The notes under the pieces: generated by a model
Seen by the model: the letters and a program-made list of their open reading frames with translations, nothing else
What the model was told of the DNA's origin: nothing
Database searches by the model: none
In this document: positions 35,214-46,531 of the stretch, one piece after another
Layout: each line of letters starts with the position of its first letter
How positions within the stretch are numbered: the first letter of the stretch is position 1
Translations under genes and position numbers: made by a program
Source: Ipomoea triloba
Lineage: Eukaryota; Streptophyta; Magnoliopsida; Solanales; Convolvulaceae
Direction of reading: 5' to 3'
Length of the DNA stretch: 64,000 nucleotides
Assembly: GCF_003576645.1 (NCBI RefSeq)
Contig: NC_044922.1
Span: forward strand, 16,183,149 to 16,247,148

Positions 35214-37341
35214 ATGGCCGCGCACACTATCCTCTCTTCCGCCACCGTCGCCTCCCACTCTCTCCTCTTCCCCGTCTCCGCCCCCAACGCTTCTCCGCTC
35301 CACTCCTCTTTCCACGGCGTCTCCCTCAAAGTCAACAACAAACCTACTCACCAATCGCTCTCCCTCCGCGCCGTCTCCGCCCCCAAGCCCCTCACCGTCG
35401 TCGCCTCCTCCAAGAAGGCCGTCGCTGTACTCAAAGGCACCTCCAATGTTGAAGGCGTCGTCACTCTCACACAAGACGCCGATGGTCTGTCCTCTCCGTG
35501 CTTTGAATTCGCTAGATTTTTGCTCTTTTAAATAATCATCGGTCAAAATAATAAGCATTTTCATTCTAGGTTTTGATTTTTTGAGATTTTAGCTGAATTT
35601 GTGTATGCAGTATACTTCTATGTGTTCCAGATATGAAAATTTCGGCTGCAATTAAATTTATTTTATTGTTTTCTGCTTGAATAAATCGATTTTCGCCCAG
35701 GAACTGTAAGTATTGTATTGAAGGTTTTGACATTGGAGCTGTTAGTTAAATTTGTATATGTAGTAGGGTTTTCTGCCAAAACATAATGCATTTCCCCCTA
35801 AATGTAGGTCTATTAGATATGAAATTTGTGGCCATAGTAATAACATTTATGCATTGTCTCTTGTTTCAAATAGGTCCTACCACTGTGAAAGTTCGTATAA
35901 CTGGGCTTACTCCTGGACTTCATGGATTTCATCTTGTGAGTATTTAGTTAAAACATAACAGCTAGTATGTTAATTTTCTGCTATTGTATTGAATTTCTTG
36001 TTTCTAAAACATATGAGCGGGTATTTATAATGTCTTGTACTGTTTTGGGCTGTGTTGTAGCATGAGTTTGGTGATACGACAAATGGGTGCATTTCTACAG
36101 GTTTGATTCGAAATGTTGGTTAATTTGTTTACTATGTATAATTTGGATTTATTTTTAAGATCATGGCTTCCATTGTGATGTTGTGTGGTGCTATGTTAAA
36201 CTATGTGATTTCAAAATAGGACCACATTTTAATCCCAATGGGTTGACACATGGAGCTCCTGAGGACGAAGTCCGTCATGCGGGTGACCTGGGAAACATAG
36301 TGGCTAATGCCGAAGGTAATTGATGCATTCTTTTCAACATTTTTTAGCGTAGTACTCCTGCTTATTAGTTTTGGGTGAATGATGAGTTTTAGCCCCTCTG
36401 ATTTTTCTTGATCCTGCTGCTCAGGTGTTGCTGAAGCAACAATCGTCGATAGCCAGGTACTTCACCCGACCTTACTCATTATGTGGTTTTGCACAATGAT
36501 TACAGATTTGTGTCATTCATAGTTGGGATATGCTAAGATTTCCTTTATTAAACGTGCAGATACCATTAAGTGGTCCAAACTCAGTTGTTGGAAGAGCTTT
36601 AGTTGTACATGAACTTGAGGATGACCTTGGAAAGGGTAAGGTTCTGGTATCTGGAATGAACCGTATTGATTAATGGTTCTGTTAGTGTAACCAGTTAATC
36701 TTAGTTGACTACAAAATCCTTACATATTTGGGAGCTATTCTCTACCAGTTTGAAGCTTATTAGTGTCATTTGCTTTTTCAACCCTGAAAAGTATAAGAAA
36801 ACCTTAGTTGGATCTTGATTTACTGTTTTCTGGGTTAAAATCCAACTTTATCATTTTGCAGGTGGCCATGAGCTTAGTCTCTCTACTGGAAATGCAGGTG
36901 GACGGTTGGCATGCGGTATGTAAATATGCGTTTCCACTTACAATCTATCAGCTCTCTCTTTCCCTTTATCATAATTTCTTGGCTTAGTATAGTTTTTGTT
37001 CAAAGATGCGAGCTACAGTGCAAGCAATTTGCAGACCTCCCCTCTGCCATCTTTAAACTGCTATTCTCCATCCATATTTATTAACCTGCTTTTCTTTTTA
37101 TTGAAAATATTTTATATAATGTCTCAATCTGTCGGTTCCTCTAATCATCTTACGTGTGAGCACTTTTTACCTGGTGGATGTATGCATATTTCATGTAAAA
37201 ATATTGATTGCACACTGAATGCATTTATTGACCAAGATGCAGAATATATTCTTTTCAACGTTAACTCCATCAACTGTTTTTCCACTGATATATACATTAT
37301 GAACATGTTATCCAGGTGTGGTCGGTTTGACTCCAATATAA
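35214..37341 (+). CDS. CSD2: Chloroplast Cu/Zn superoxide dismutase
   Basis: Eight exons: 35214-35484, 35874-35935, 36061-36100, 36220-36315, 36425-36456, 36560-36635, 36862-36915 and 37316-37341. All are GT-AG and the product is 218 residues. Residues 1 to about 65 are a Ser/Ala-rich plastid transit peptide starting MAAHTILSS. The mature enzyme (KKAVAVLKG onward) converts superoxide to hydrogen peroxide in the stroma. Copper ligands are H110, H112, H127 and H184; zinc ligands H127, H135, H144 and D147; C121 and C210 form the disulfide; R207 is the active-site arginine. Length, exon number and motifs fit plastid CSD2. A miR398 site lies in exon 4. The start at 35214 matches family N-termini. 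It looks intact. Confidence 0.96.
36278..36299 (+). promoter_or_regulatory. miR398 target site in CSD2 exon 4
   Basis: The core GGGTGACCTGGGAAAC is complementary to miR398 apart from the mismatches also seen in the Arabidopsis CSD2 site. In known plants copper shortage raises miR398, which lowers CSD mRNA so that copper is spared. The pairing is from sequence; the regulation is inferred. Confidence 0.8.
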
Positions 37342-38214
37342 TTCAAGAATTGGAGCTGCCTCTTTCTTCAATTAGCGTTACTTCCTTCACTTGTTTCGCA
37401 TAGAGTTTGCATGGCGAGGTCATCTCAGATAGTCACAACCTAATAAATTTGGATCTGTATGTATACATTAGTGAGTTTAGCATGGCTTTGCAAGTAATGC
37501 TTCTTCAATGTATTGTTATTCAATTATTCACCTCTTCCAATAACAAAATGACCCTGCTTACATTTATGTTTCCAACTGTTTTGTATGTATTGTCAACTGT
37601 TCTTTCCTGCATCCTATCATAAATAATATGATCAAACTCGCACTTGTAGGGTGTAAAATTTATTCCTAATACATTTTCCCCTCTTGTATTGGTATTATTA
37701 TGCATGATATGTTTGGTTGCATAGGTATCGTGGAAACAAGTATTGTCAGTATTCATACTTGTTTTGTCAGTATTCAGTACAATCGTTATTGGTTTGATGT
37801 TAATACTGGGTATGAATATTGGTTATTGATTGAATGTTATATCTTGTGTTACATAAATCATTTCTTTTGTATGATTATAACACTGTTGGTTCCACTTGTA
37901 GCCCCTAAATCCTAATAGTGAGATTCAATGAACAAATTGAATAGGGCTGCTTGACCATACTAAACTAGCTTACATTAAAGATATTTTAAGAACCTAATAA
38001 GTTGTAATTAAATGCATGATGGCTTGTCTAAATTCATGGTATGTCGAAAGTGATGAGTTCCTGCAACTTGTTGTGCAGTGCCTTAATTACTTGCATCGCA
38101 ACCAAATTGTTGTCCCCATACGCAGTTTCTGAAACTTGCTTTTTTGCTCTGCCTTTCTTTCTACTAGTTTATAATATAATTAGTGCCACTGCTTTTGCCT
38201 TCACAACAAGAAAG
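37342..38214. other. Region between SOD and the zinc-finger gene
   Basis: Holds the SOD 3' flank and the promoter of the zinc-finger gene. An open frame continuous with the zinc-finger gene begins at 38041 but encodes a hydrophobic stretch unlike ZAT proteins. No other gene is supported. Confidence 0.5.
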
Positions 38215-39069
38215 ATGAAGGCTGAGTTTCAAGATTTTGCCGATCAGATGATGCCGTGCAAAGGGCCGCGTACTAAACGTCCCCGGGCATCGCCCCCGGT
38301 TGGGGTGGCTGTTGATTCTAGCCCTTCCCGGGATGGTGATAGTACTAAGCATCCCCCAGTTGGTGTGGCCTTTGATTCTAGCCCTTCGGAGGATAGTGGT
38401 TCGTCGCTTGTTCATTCTCCGGCAAGTTCTTGTAGTCAGATGTCCATGGCAACCCAGGAAGACGAGAACATGGCGCATTGCTTGATTCTCTTGGCAAAAA
38501 GTGCAGGTAATGATGTTAAGGTAGAGAGAATTAGTTGCCGGAAATCCTCTGACGCTGACACGGCCGCCGCTGTGGCCACTGTGACCGCAGTGGCCACCAC
38601 CACAAGTGTTTACGAGTGCAAGACATGCAACCGGAAATTCCCATCATTTCAAGCTCTTGGTGGCCATAGAGCAAGTCACAGTAAGCCCAAACTCATACCG
38701 GAGGATCACAAAAAATCCACACCGCTCGATCACCAAGAAATTCAAGACAAAACACTCGAGAAAACAAACAAGACTAAGATTCACGAGTGTTTGATTTGTG
38801 GGTCACTGTTCTTTTCGGGCCAAGCCTTGGGTGGCCACATGAGAAGACACAGGCCACTACACATCAACACCACTACTACCATGAAGGATGCTTCCATGGA
38901 GGATGATGATGATAAAGAGAAGCCTAAACCTGTTTTCACACTTGATCTTAACTTACCTGCTCCAGATGACGATGAAGCTGATGACGAAGATACAACCATG
39001 TTTGAATTCTCAGACAAGCAACAAAGCTCTGCTTTCTCCACCTCGGCTATGGTGGATTGTCATTACTAA
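38215..39069 (+). CDS. Two-finger C2H2 (C1-2i, ZAT-type) transcriptional repressor
   Basis: Single exon, 284 residues from the chosen start. Basic segment GPRTKRPR (about residues 17-24) is a likely nuclear signal. An L-box-like EDENMAHCLILLAKS lies near residues 82-96. Two fingers carry the plant QALGGH signature: residues 133-155 (C135, C138, H151, H155) and 190-212 (C192, C195, H208, H212). An EAR repression motif LDLNLP is at 243-248, before an acidic tail. This is the layout of ZAT-family repressors (ZAT5-like by my reading) that act in stress and hormone responses. A short internal repeat (PPVGVA-DSSPS) occurs twice near residues 28-60. An in-frame ATG at 38041 would add 58 hydrophobic residues; I judge it leader sequence. 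Confidence 0.9.
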   Translation: MKAEFQDFADQMMPCKGPRTKRPRASPPVGVAVDSSPSRDGDSTKHPPVGVAFDSSPSEDSGSSLVHSPASSCSQMSMATQEDENMAHCLILLAKSAGNDVKVERISCRKSSDADTAAAVATVTAVATTTSVYECKTCNRKFPSFQALGGHRASHSKPKLIPEDHKKSTPLDHQEIQDKTLEKTNKTKIHECLICGSLFFSGQALGGHMRRHRPLHINTTTTMKDASMEDDDDKEKPKPVFTLDLNLPAPDDDEADDEDTTMFEFSDKQQSSAFSTSAMVDCHY

Positions 39070-39095
39070 ACATAAGTATCTATGTACGCTATTCA

Positions 39096-39154
39096 CACCG
39101 AGTACAACTAAAACAGCTTTAAAACTGGGATGCATTTGTTTATTGTACTCGGTG
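39096..39154. repeat. 12-bp inverted repeat in the 3' flank of the zinc-finger gene
   Basis: CACCGAGTACAA (39096-39107) pairs perfectly with TTGTACTCGGTG (39143-39154), with a 35-base loop. It could form an RNA hairpin in the 3' UTR; function unknown. Confidence 0.7.
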
Positions 39155-39527
39155 CAAATCAGTATAGTGTTAATCGGCACCTTAGAATTTTTTCAATAAA
39201 ATATGAGAATGTAAGTACATAGTTGGCCTGTACTAAGGGCTACCTAATACAAACAAGTCCATGTGAAGCAATGGGCATGACAATAGCATAGTGTATTACT
39301 TGTAATCAAACTATACAAACATCATGTGAAGCAATGTGACTATGATTCTAATGTTTTGTAACACTAATTTAAAGATCATGTATATATATGTGTGAGTAAA
39401 CATTTGTGTAAAATCTAAATTTGTAACATATACATACTATATACGCGTGTTTTACACGTGGAAGCTACTCAACTTATATATGCTACTACAGTTCTAAATC
39501 CTATTCCAGTCGAGTTTCTATGGCTAG

Positions 39528-42500
39528 TTAATCTTCGATTTCAGCATGTACATAATCAACGAAAACAAAATTTTTCTGGAGTTCAAATAAGGTGTAAGCC
39601 AAGCCAGCACTTACAATCGCCAGGGCGCCCAAAATAATTCGGTATCTGATGTCAGAAGGGATTCCGGCTGTTGCAGAACAGCAAACGACCACACCAATCA
39701 AAAACTTTTGCAACGTCTCAAATGTTTTGTACGCGCTTTTACAAGACGAGCATTTCAGTGTGTGCTGCTCATATCTGTCCAGCATCTGTAACACAAACAA
39801 AGTCGGAATGGTTGTTAAATTATAACACACGTAAAATGCAACAACTGCAAAACTAAGGTAACCATAAAAATTGTCCACTATCTAACACGAGAACCTAATT
39901 TGGACGGTTTATGGTTTGGTAGTTCTTATGTTTAGATGAAGTAAATCGGTATGATTTGATCTACAAAAGCATGATTTGATCTACAAAAGCAGATTGGATT
40001 TGGCAAGAGGAAAAGTTGGTGTATGCCACCATATATTGATACCTGACGTTTGGACAAGACGGTAGATGGCAACAGTAGTTGCTCAACGCTACCGAACCAC
40101 TCTGGCTGACCATTTCCATGCCGCCTAAGCCAATTCCGAAACGCCAAGACAAAGCGGTCAGCTTGTGTAGGCGTGAACGTGAGTTTTGTATATTCTTTAT
40201 TAATATCTGCAGAGGACTCCCTCGACTTTGAAAGGAAGATCTTTTCTTGACCTTGAAGCACAATCATATCTCCATCGTACACCTTATTTGAAGTCCAATG
40301 CTCTTGCCATCTCGGAAATACCTGTTGTCAGCAATAAGAAAAATTCATAAAACCCGCAATTTCTGGTTTGGTGGTGCTATGGCCTATAGGAAAAAGCGGC
40401 ATCCATTCTCCCTATGTATGCCAAAAGCAGCAAAGGAATTCTAAAAGTTCAGATAAAACTAATAAGAAGAAACAAAATCTGAAATATGGAAATATCCTTA
40501 ATAAAACAAGGCTTCTTAGCTATCCACATTTCATCTTAGTTCTTATCATAAAATCTTATTGAATGTCTCAACAAAGGCTCTGCAGAGTCATCCGTGATAC
40601 TTCTTGAGAAATTTTTATTCATCCAATGTTAAAGCATCAACAATCCAGCATAATGCAATTCTTTTCATTTTAGAAAACAGAAAGTCACTTTAGGAAGTTG
40701 ATATGGCTGTCTGAACTAGGGGTGAACATCGGTCGGTTAAAGTCACTAACTGACCGAAAACCGAATAACCTATAGCTATTTTTTAATCTTCATAACCAAC
40801 CAATAATATAAATATAACTGACCGAAAATATAGTTCGGTTTTTGGTCGGTTAAGTCGGTCACCAAAAAACCAAAGGTCATAACCCATCTAAAACATTCCA
40901 TTTCAAATATTCAAATTCAAATTAAACCAATTATGCTACTCTAAATAACCTATATAGTATATATTTTATCGGTTATTCGGTGACCGCGGTTTTTGAACAT
41001 CCATAACCGACTAATAATCAATATTTGTTTAAAAAAAACTAGTAACCAATAGCCAACCGAAAACCAAAATTTTCAGTCAATTCAGCTATCAGTTATCAGT
41101 TTCGTCATTTTTTCGGTAATTATACTCACCCCTAATATGAACTGAATGTTTCTCAATATATTCATCCAATACCACCAAAGCTATGGAATCACAATAGAAG
41201 TAAGCGCAATATACCTGCCACCAGGCAGGCCCTGGCATCGTGAACTGGAAGAAGTTTCGAGCACTACAGACAATTGAGCGGGTCTTCCCCGGTGCCATGG
41301 GTACATTGAAAGAGCAAATCCAAACTACCCATTTTTTATCTCCAAAAACTGGAAGCTTTGTGTCAATCTCTATTCTGAAAAAGACGAGGAAATCACCCGT
41401 GTTAGAAGTTTAAGACACACATGCACACATACATAAAGGAATGACTTGGTAAAGACAATTCTTAACAGCATTTTGATGGCACATACAATTAGAACTATAA
41501 GTTAAAACTCAACCCGTCAACCCAAAGTTATAAGTAAAATTCACTAAAGAAATACTAAAAACAAAGGAAAGAAACAGATAATGCCGGGAAGCTCATCTGC
41601 TTACACAACGATAAACCTTACTTATTAATCGCATAGCAAGGAGCAATAAACTTGGCACTAATTTTAGGGTTATCACTATTTGCACCAGCATAACCCCAAG
41701 GTCCTGAAGATTCCATTTTGAATGGCAACGGCTTGGCTCTATCTCTCCTACCAGTAACCTGTAAATTTCAGAGAGTTGGAGAAATCATGAATACTTCTGT
41801 AGAATGCAGGGGACAAGCACTTATAGGGAAAACAAAAAGTTCCTATAACGCATTTAGTAACTGGAGAAATGAATCATTTTTCTAGAAAAATATAAAATTG
41901 GAGAAATGAAAAACTGAAAAAACCACACTAGAAGTTTACAAAACCGTAATTCTTTTTTACTGGCCAGCAAAACTTCATTTGAAATGGCATACTAGAAGTT
42001 TCTTTATGTTTATTAATACCAACTAAAACAGCACGAACATTCTATGTTGAGCTTGAGCAGGCATGCCATTATTTTTTTAAACTATTAACTTAAGCTACAT
42101 ATGTATTCTCGCATTTTATATCTATTATGTCTCACTGAACAAGAATCTGTATCCATATGACTACTATTTTCTATTTGACGCTTATCATACCTTGTGATGT
42201 GCAAAATCAATGTGAGAAGGGTCTGACACATTCTCCATCAAAGTATCATACCCATAATACAGATCACGCTGGATCGTCACTGTTGCAAACTCAGGCTTAT
42301 CAAAATCTTCAGGCAACCTAGTAAATCAAGAAATAATTAAAAATAAAAACATACTCAGGCAAAGTCATTAAAAAACTACAAAGAAGTGTATAGCCACATC
42401 ATGAATAGTCTGTCCACTAATTATATTTTCTATCATTACTCCGTACAATTTTCCGAATAAGTAACTTTCAGCCTCCAATATTATATTCTGATTTCAAATA

Positions 42501-43889
42501 TTACATTTTCATCAAAAGTATGACATTTTTCCTCATAAGTATTACACTCTCTCATAAGTAACAATCAATCAATTCATTTATGATTAGTATTACACTTTTT
42601 TCATATCGGTTCAACCCCTAAATATTAAATTTTGATTTAAAAGTACTACGTATTAAACTTCCTGATTAGTATGATATTTTACATGATGAGTATTACATTT
42701 CCATTCTAACCCATTTCTGATTAGTATGATATTTTACATGATGAGTATTACATTTCCATTCTAACCCATTTCACAAGAGACTCGCCTAATATAATAATGG
42801 TGTCGAATAGTTTTGTTAATAAATAAATCTAACACAAATAAAGCATACAAATTTATGGAATGAAGCAAGCGAACATACATGGGGGGCTTAGTGGCAGCAG
42901 CTCGCTCCCACCCATTCTCGTCAGGCCAAACAAACAGAAGTCCCTGAGACACCATAGCCGGAAGCTTGGTAGCGCATGCCCTCGGCGACTTAACCGCACG
43001 CGCCTCCGGTCCCTCAGAGGCAGCCTGCGGGATCCTCGTACAAGACCCACACCCATCAAACGACCACCCGTGGTACGAGCACTGCAAATGCCCGTTCTCG
43101 TCTAATCTCCCTTCCTACCATAACACATAGGTTAAGCAAATCAGCAAAAAGTTAATTAAATTTTCACAAGAGTTAATACTAATTTGGTGCTTGACCACTT
43201 TTATCTGTGGACTTCCAAACTTGCTCAATTTCATCCCAACTAAGCAATTCTTAACCCAAATTGTCCTAATCCGGACTATTTAGTTTAGACAAAGGATTAT
43301 TTTAGGTAAAAAAATTATATAGTTGAGATGGAATTGAGCAAGTTTGAAGGTCCAATGACCAAAATGGTGAAATACTAATAGTGGAGGAACCAAATCGGGT
43401 ATTAACTACTTTCACAATAAGTCAGGGAAAACAAAAATTGGGAATGGGCAATAAAATTACAGATAAAGGAGCGAGGCGGTGGGGGCATTTGTCGTCCATG
43501 GCGACCCACTGGGAGCTGGATTTATCGAACCAGAGAACGATCTCGCGGTTAAGGAGCTGAAAAGGGGTGGGCAGAGCCGGGTCGAGATCTTCCACTAGGG
43601 AAACCGGGTACCAATGGTCCCGCCAATTGAACTTAGAAGACGAATCATCTTCGTCCATCTGGCTCACAACTTCATCCCTTTCATCCGATCCCAAAATTGG
43701 GTCCTCCTCACTTTCCTCGGACGCCTGAGGCGGCGTGGTGGGCGGCGCCGCCACGCGAAGAGGGGGCACAGCGCTCCTCCTCCTTCCCCCTCGGAAACTC
43801 AACGCCTTATTAGGGTGCGGAGAGAGCGAGGAGCGAAGGGGAGAGAGAACTGAGAGAGTGTGGAGAGTGGGAGAGAGCGAAGAAGCCAT
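39528..43889 (-). CDS. PAO: Pheophorbide a oxygenase (Rieske-type, chlorophyll breakdown)
   Basis: Seven exons on the minus strand: 43889-43461, 43114-42879, 42317-42191, 41758-41622, 41374-41215, 40321-40043 and 39785-39528; all GT-AG, 541 residues. A Ser/Arg-rich plastid transit peptide (about 1-50) precedes the Rieske [2Fe-2S] centre (C135-P-H137 and C155-S-Y-H158). The mononuclear iron site is N251-x2-D254-x2-H257-x4-H262. A CxxC pair (C468, C471) and hydrophobic C-terminal segments anchor it in the inner envelope. The family opens the porphyrin ring of pheophorbide a in senescing chloroplasts, using ferredoxin. The near-continuous match (GRLDENGHLQCSYHGW, FAHHK, GPAWWQV) favours PAO over PTC52 or TIC55. 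Introns 1, 2 and 5 carry transposon insertions. It looks intact. Confidence 0.95.
40717..41134. mobile_element. MITE in PAO intron 5 with GGTCGGTTA-rich sequence
   Basis: The ends are TAGGGGTGA and TCACCCCTA. The interior contains repeated CGGTCGGTTA, ACCGAAAACCGA and TCGGTTTTTGGT phrases in both directions, a widespread plant MITE type. No clear target duplication. Confidence 0.6.
42416..42780. mobile_element. Degraded MITE in PAO intron 2 with a 55-bp tandem duplication
   Basis: GTATTACA/GTATGACA-rich sequence resembles the interior of the GTGTGAGACC MITEs. Positions 42663-42717 are repeated exactly or nearly so at 42718-42772 (start TGATTAGTATGATA, end AACCCATTTC). Confidence 0.6.
43170..43408. 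mobile_element. Small MULE-type MITE in PAO intron 1
   Basis: Begins GAGTTAATACTAATTTGGT and ends with the reverse of TAGTTAATACCCGATTTGGT. Flanks TTTTCACAA (43161-43169) and CTTTCACAA (43409-43417) form a 9-bp duplication with one change. Same terminal type as 26635 and 48081. Confidence 0.72.
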
Positions 43890-46531
43890 GGGAATACAGA
43901 TTGGAAAGCGGTGAGAGGGGGGATTTATTCAATTCATTCGGCGAAGCGGTGGTGGAGTGTGGAATGAAAGTGAAAGAAGGGTTTGCGTGCAAGATAGATA
44001 TTAAGTTGAATTGTTGAACTTACAGCGATGCAGAAATTGATCTGTGTGCTCTTCCGGTGGTCCACACACAGTGCAGACGGATTCTGTGTGTGTGAAGTGG
44101 GAACGCCTCTGGGCTGCCATCTGTTACGTCTCTTCTCTGGAACTAACCGCAGTTAGAATGGTGACAAGTAGCATCAAGATTATAGTGGAAACTTGGACAA
44201 CCAGATCATGTTAGTTAGACGGTTGATTTATTTAGTAATTACAAATTTACAATTTCGATTTGTAGTCAAAGTAATTTATTGATATTCTTAATTTGAAGCA
44301 ATCAGTTATGAGGAACTTAAAGTGGGATATGATTGTCTTGATAACTAATCGTCTTTCTCATTGCCACAGAAGGCGACCAACTTGGGGAAGGCGATAGGCG
44401 ACCTTCTCTTTCGCCGGAGAAGGTGAAGGTAGAAACTTTCAAGTACTTTCTCTTTCGTCAGAGAAGGTGAAGGCGACCAGGTGTTTTCGTTTGAGTTTGG
44501 TCAAAAGTTCATCGAAATTTTAGTGATCTGCAATTATAGGTCATCGATTTTTGGGCTTCAATGCTCCAAAATAGTATGTTTTGAGTTTAATTATAACTTT
44601 TGAAAGTTTATGGATCTAACTGACTTTTTGATTAAAAGTTTAGGGGTGTATTTTACCATTTTCTCAATTTTTATAGCTGTCAAAAATTCAAAATACATCA
44701 TTTGACATCTTTTAATCAATTAAACTTTTATTTTAATAATAATAATTATTATTATTATTATTATTGCTGTTGTTGTTGTTGTTAAGGCTGTAAATAGGTT
44801 GTATTATATTTGGATATTAGATGTATTTATATTTTGCAATTGTGTATTTATGTTTTTATTTGCATGAAAATTTGAATGTTATATTTTATATTTTAATTCT
44901 TATTGAGAATTCATGAATATTTAACTATTTAAATATTAAAATTTAAATTTTTAGTTAAATATTGTAATTATATTAGTTTAACTATTATTTCAACCAAAAA
45001 AAAAAAATACTTGTTCAATTAATGGGGCTTCATGAACGGGGGTATATTCTCACCCCGTTGTCATCCATACCTGACTGTTAGGGCACTGATAAGAACAAAG
45101 AGATAGCCTGCATGGACAGCTCAACTGGTCACAAGGGTGAAGTTTGGGAGAAGAACAAAAAGATAGCTGGAATTTTACATTTATCTTTTAACGTACCAAT
45201 TATTACAAATTAACTCTAGGTTTTAACAAATGTTTTATGTGAAGGATTAAAAAGTTCACTAAATAAATAATTTATAATTCATAATTGAAGCATGGCTGGA
45301 GTATACACTCTAACGATGTTAGTTTAATGGTTTTGTCCAATCATACAATTCATTGTCAACATCCCTAAATGACTTCTTAATCTCCAACAAAAGTAGCTCA
45401 TTCATCTGATTCGATCAGCAAAAGAAACAAAGGTCAAGAACACAAAAACCATCACAAGAAAAAGACATTGAGATGAAAAATTAAAAATGGTCAAGAGCAA
45501 TTTGCCAAGAGCTCATTCATCTGATTCGATCACTCTAAGTTGAGCTGATTAGCTATTCAATATAGGCATTCTTCTTGGTCAAGAGCAATTTGCCACCATC
45601 GATTGCGTAGTACTCTACCATAACTTGCCTAATTTCCTGAGGGTCTTTTTAGAACAATCTAAGTCTTAATCTCTATTGTACTACCGAAGCCAATATTAAA
45701 AGAGAAAGCACCGTTACAAGGTTTAGCATAGTTGGTTTGTCATCTAACTTAAAAATTATGAAGGTCCAAAGATGATGTTATGTCTGAATTAAATCACTGA
45801 AGTCTAGTGATCTTTAAAGAGAGAAATTCCCAACTAATATTTCATAGGGCCTAGTGAGGCAATGAGTTTTAAAAAATAGGAGAGAGAGAAACCCCCAACT
45901 AACATCCCATTAGAAACATATATTTTGCACACATAATAATTCAGATGATTGATGAGCTTATTGCACGACTCACGATTTACTTCCACAATAACTCTAAAAA
46001 CAAAATCACTTGAGCTTTAAAAAAGAAAAGAGAGAAAAAAGCCAACCAAGTATTGACACTATCCTAGAGCAACTCACCACCTCTCACTCTATCTACCCCC
46101 ACTTTAATAGTACACATCGTTATTGGTGTCTTTTGCACCAATAATTTTTGCTGCTAAACATAAAATTTATGACAAGCCAAAAATCACTAAAGACAAGATC
46201 CAATTAACAGTCTGCAATGTTAAATTGCAAATGGATAAAAAAGCTTCAGCTTCCCCCAAAAGTAGACTATTGGATCCTTCCTCTTTACACTTGTTAAAGT
46301 CTGATCAATAAGATCAAAATAGAGGGAGCCAGCCACAGAAACAATCTTTAGGAGACAACAGAAAATAATTCATTACAAGAAAGCAAAGCAACATGAAGTT
46401 TCTCTCAAAGCCACACAAGCAGTAAAGCACTACAGTCTGTAACATATTGAGACATGTCTCTAAGGAACACAAACTATCATCATTTCTAGAGGAAATGAAA
46501 CATAATTCATAAATGTATTGGCTCTGGGCTT
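43890..46531. other. Intergenic DNA between PAO and CKS1
   Basis: Includes the PAO 5' region (43890-44110), a GAGAAGGTGAAGG-type short repeat at 44365-44480, and (ATT)n/(GTT)n at 44735-44782. Near 45400-45590 two phrases are each present twice (GCTCATTCATCTGATTCG and GGTCAAGAGCAATTTGCCA), a local duplication. On the minus strand, 45645-45553 reads DPQEIRQVMVEYYAIDGGK and a further stretch to a stop, which looks like a gene fragment I cannot name. Confidence 0.45.

Noticed and set aside
35181..35564. Gly/Asp-rich minus-strand and Pro/Ser-rich plus-strand frames over SOD exon 1
   Set aside because: Shadow frames of the GC-rich transit-peptide exon.
44340..44480. Repeated GAGAAGGTGAAGG and GGCGACC phrases as a possible gene
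   Set aside because: Too short, no open frame or domain; a local simple repeat.
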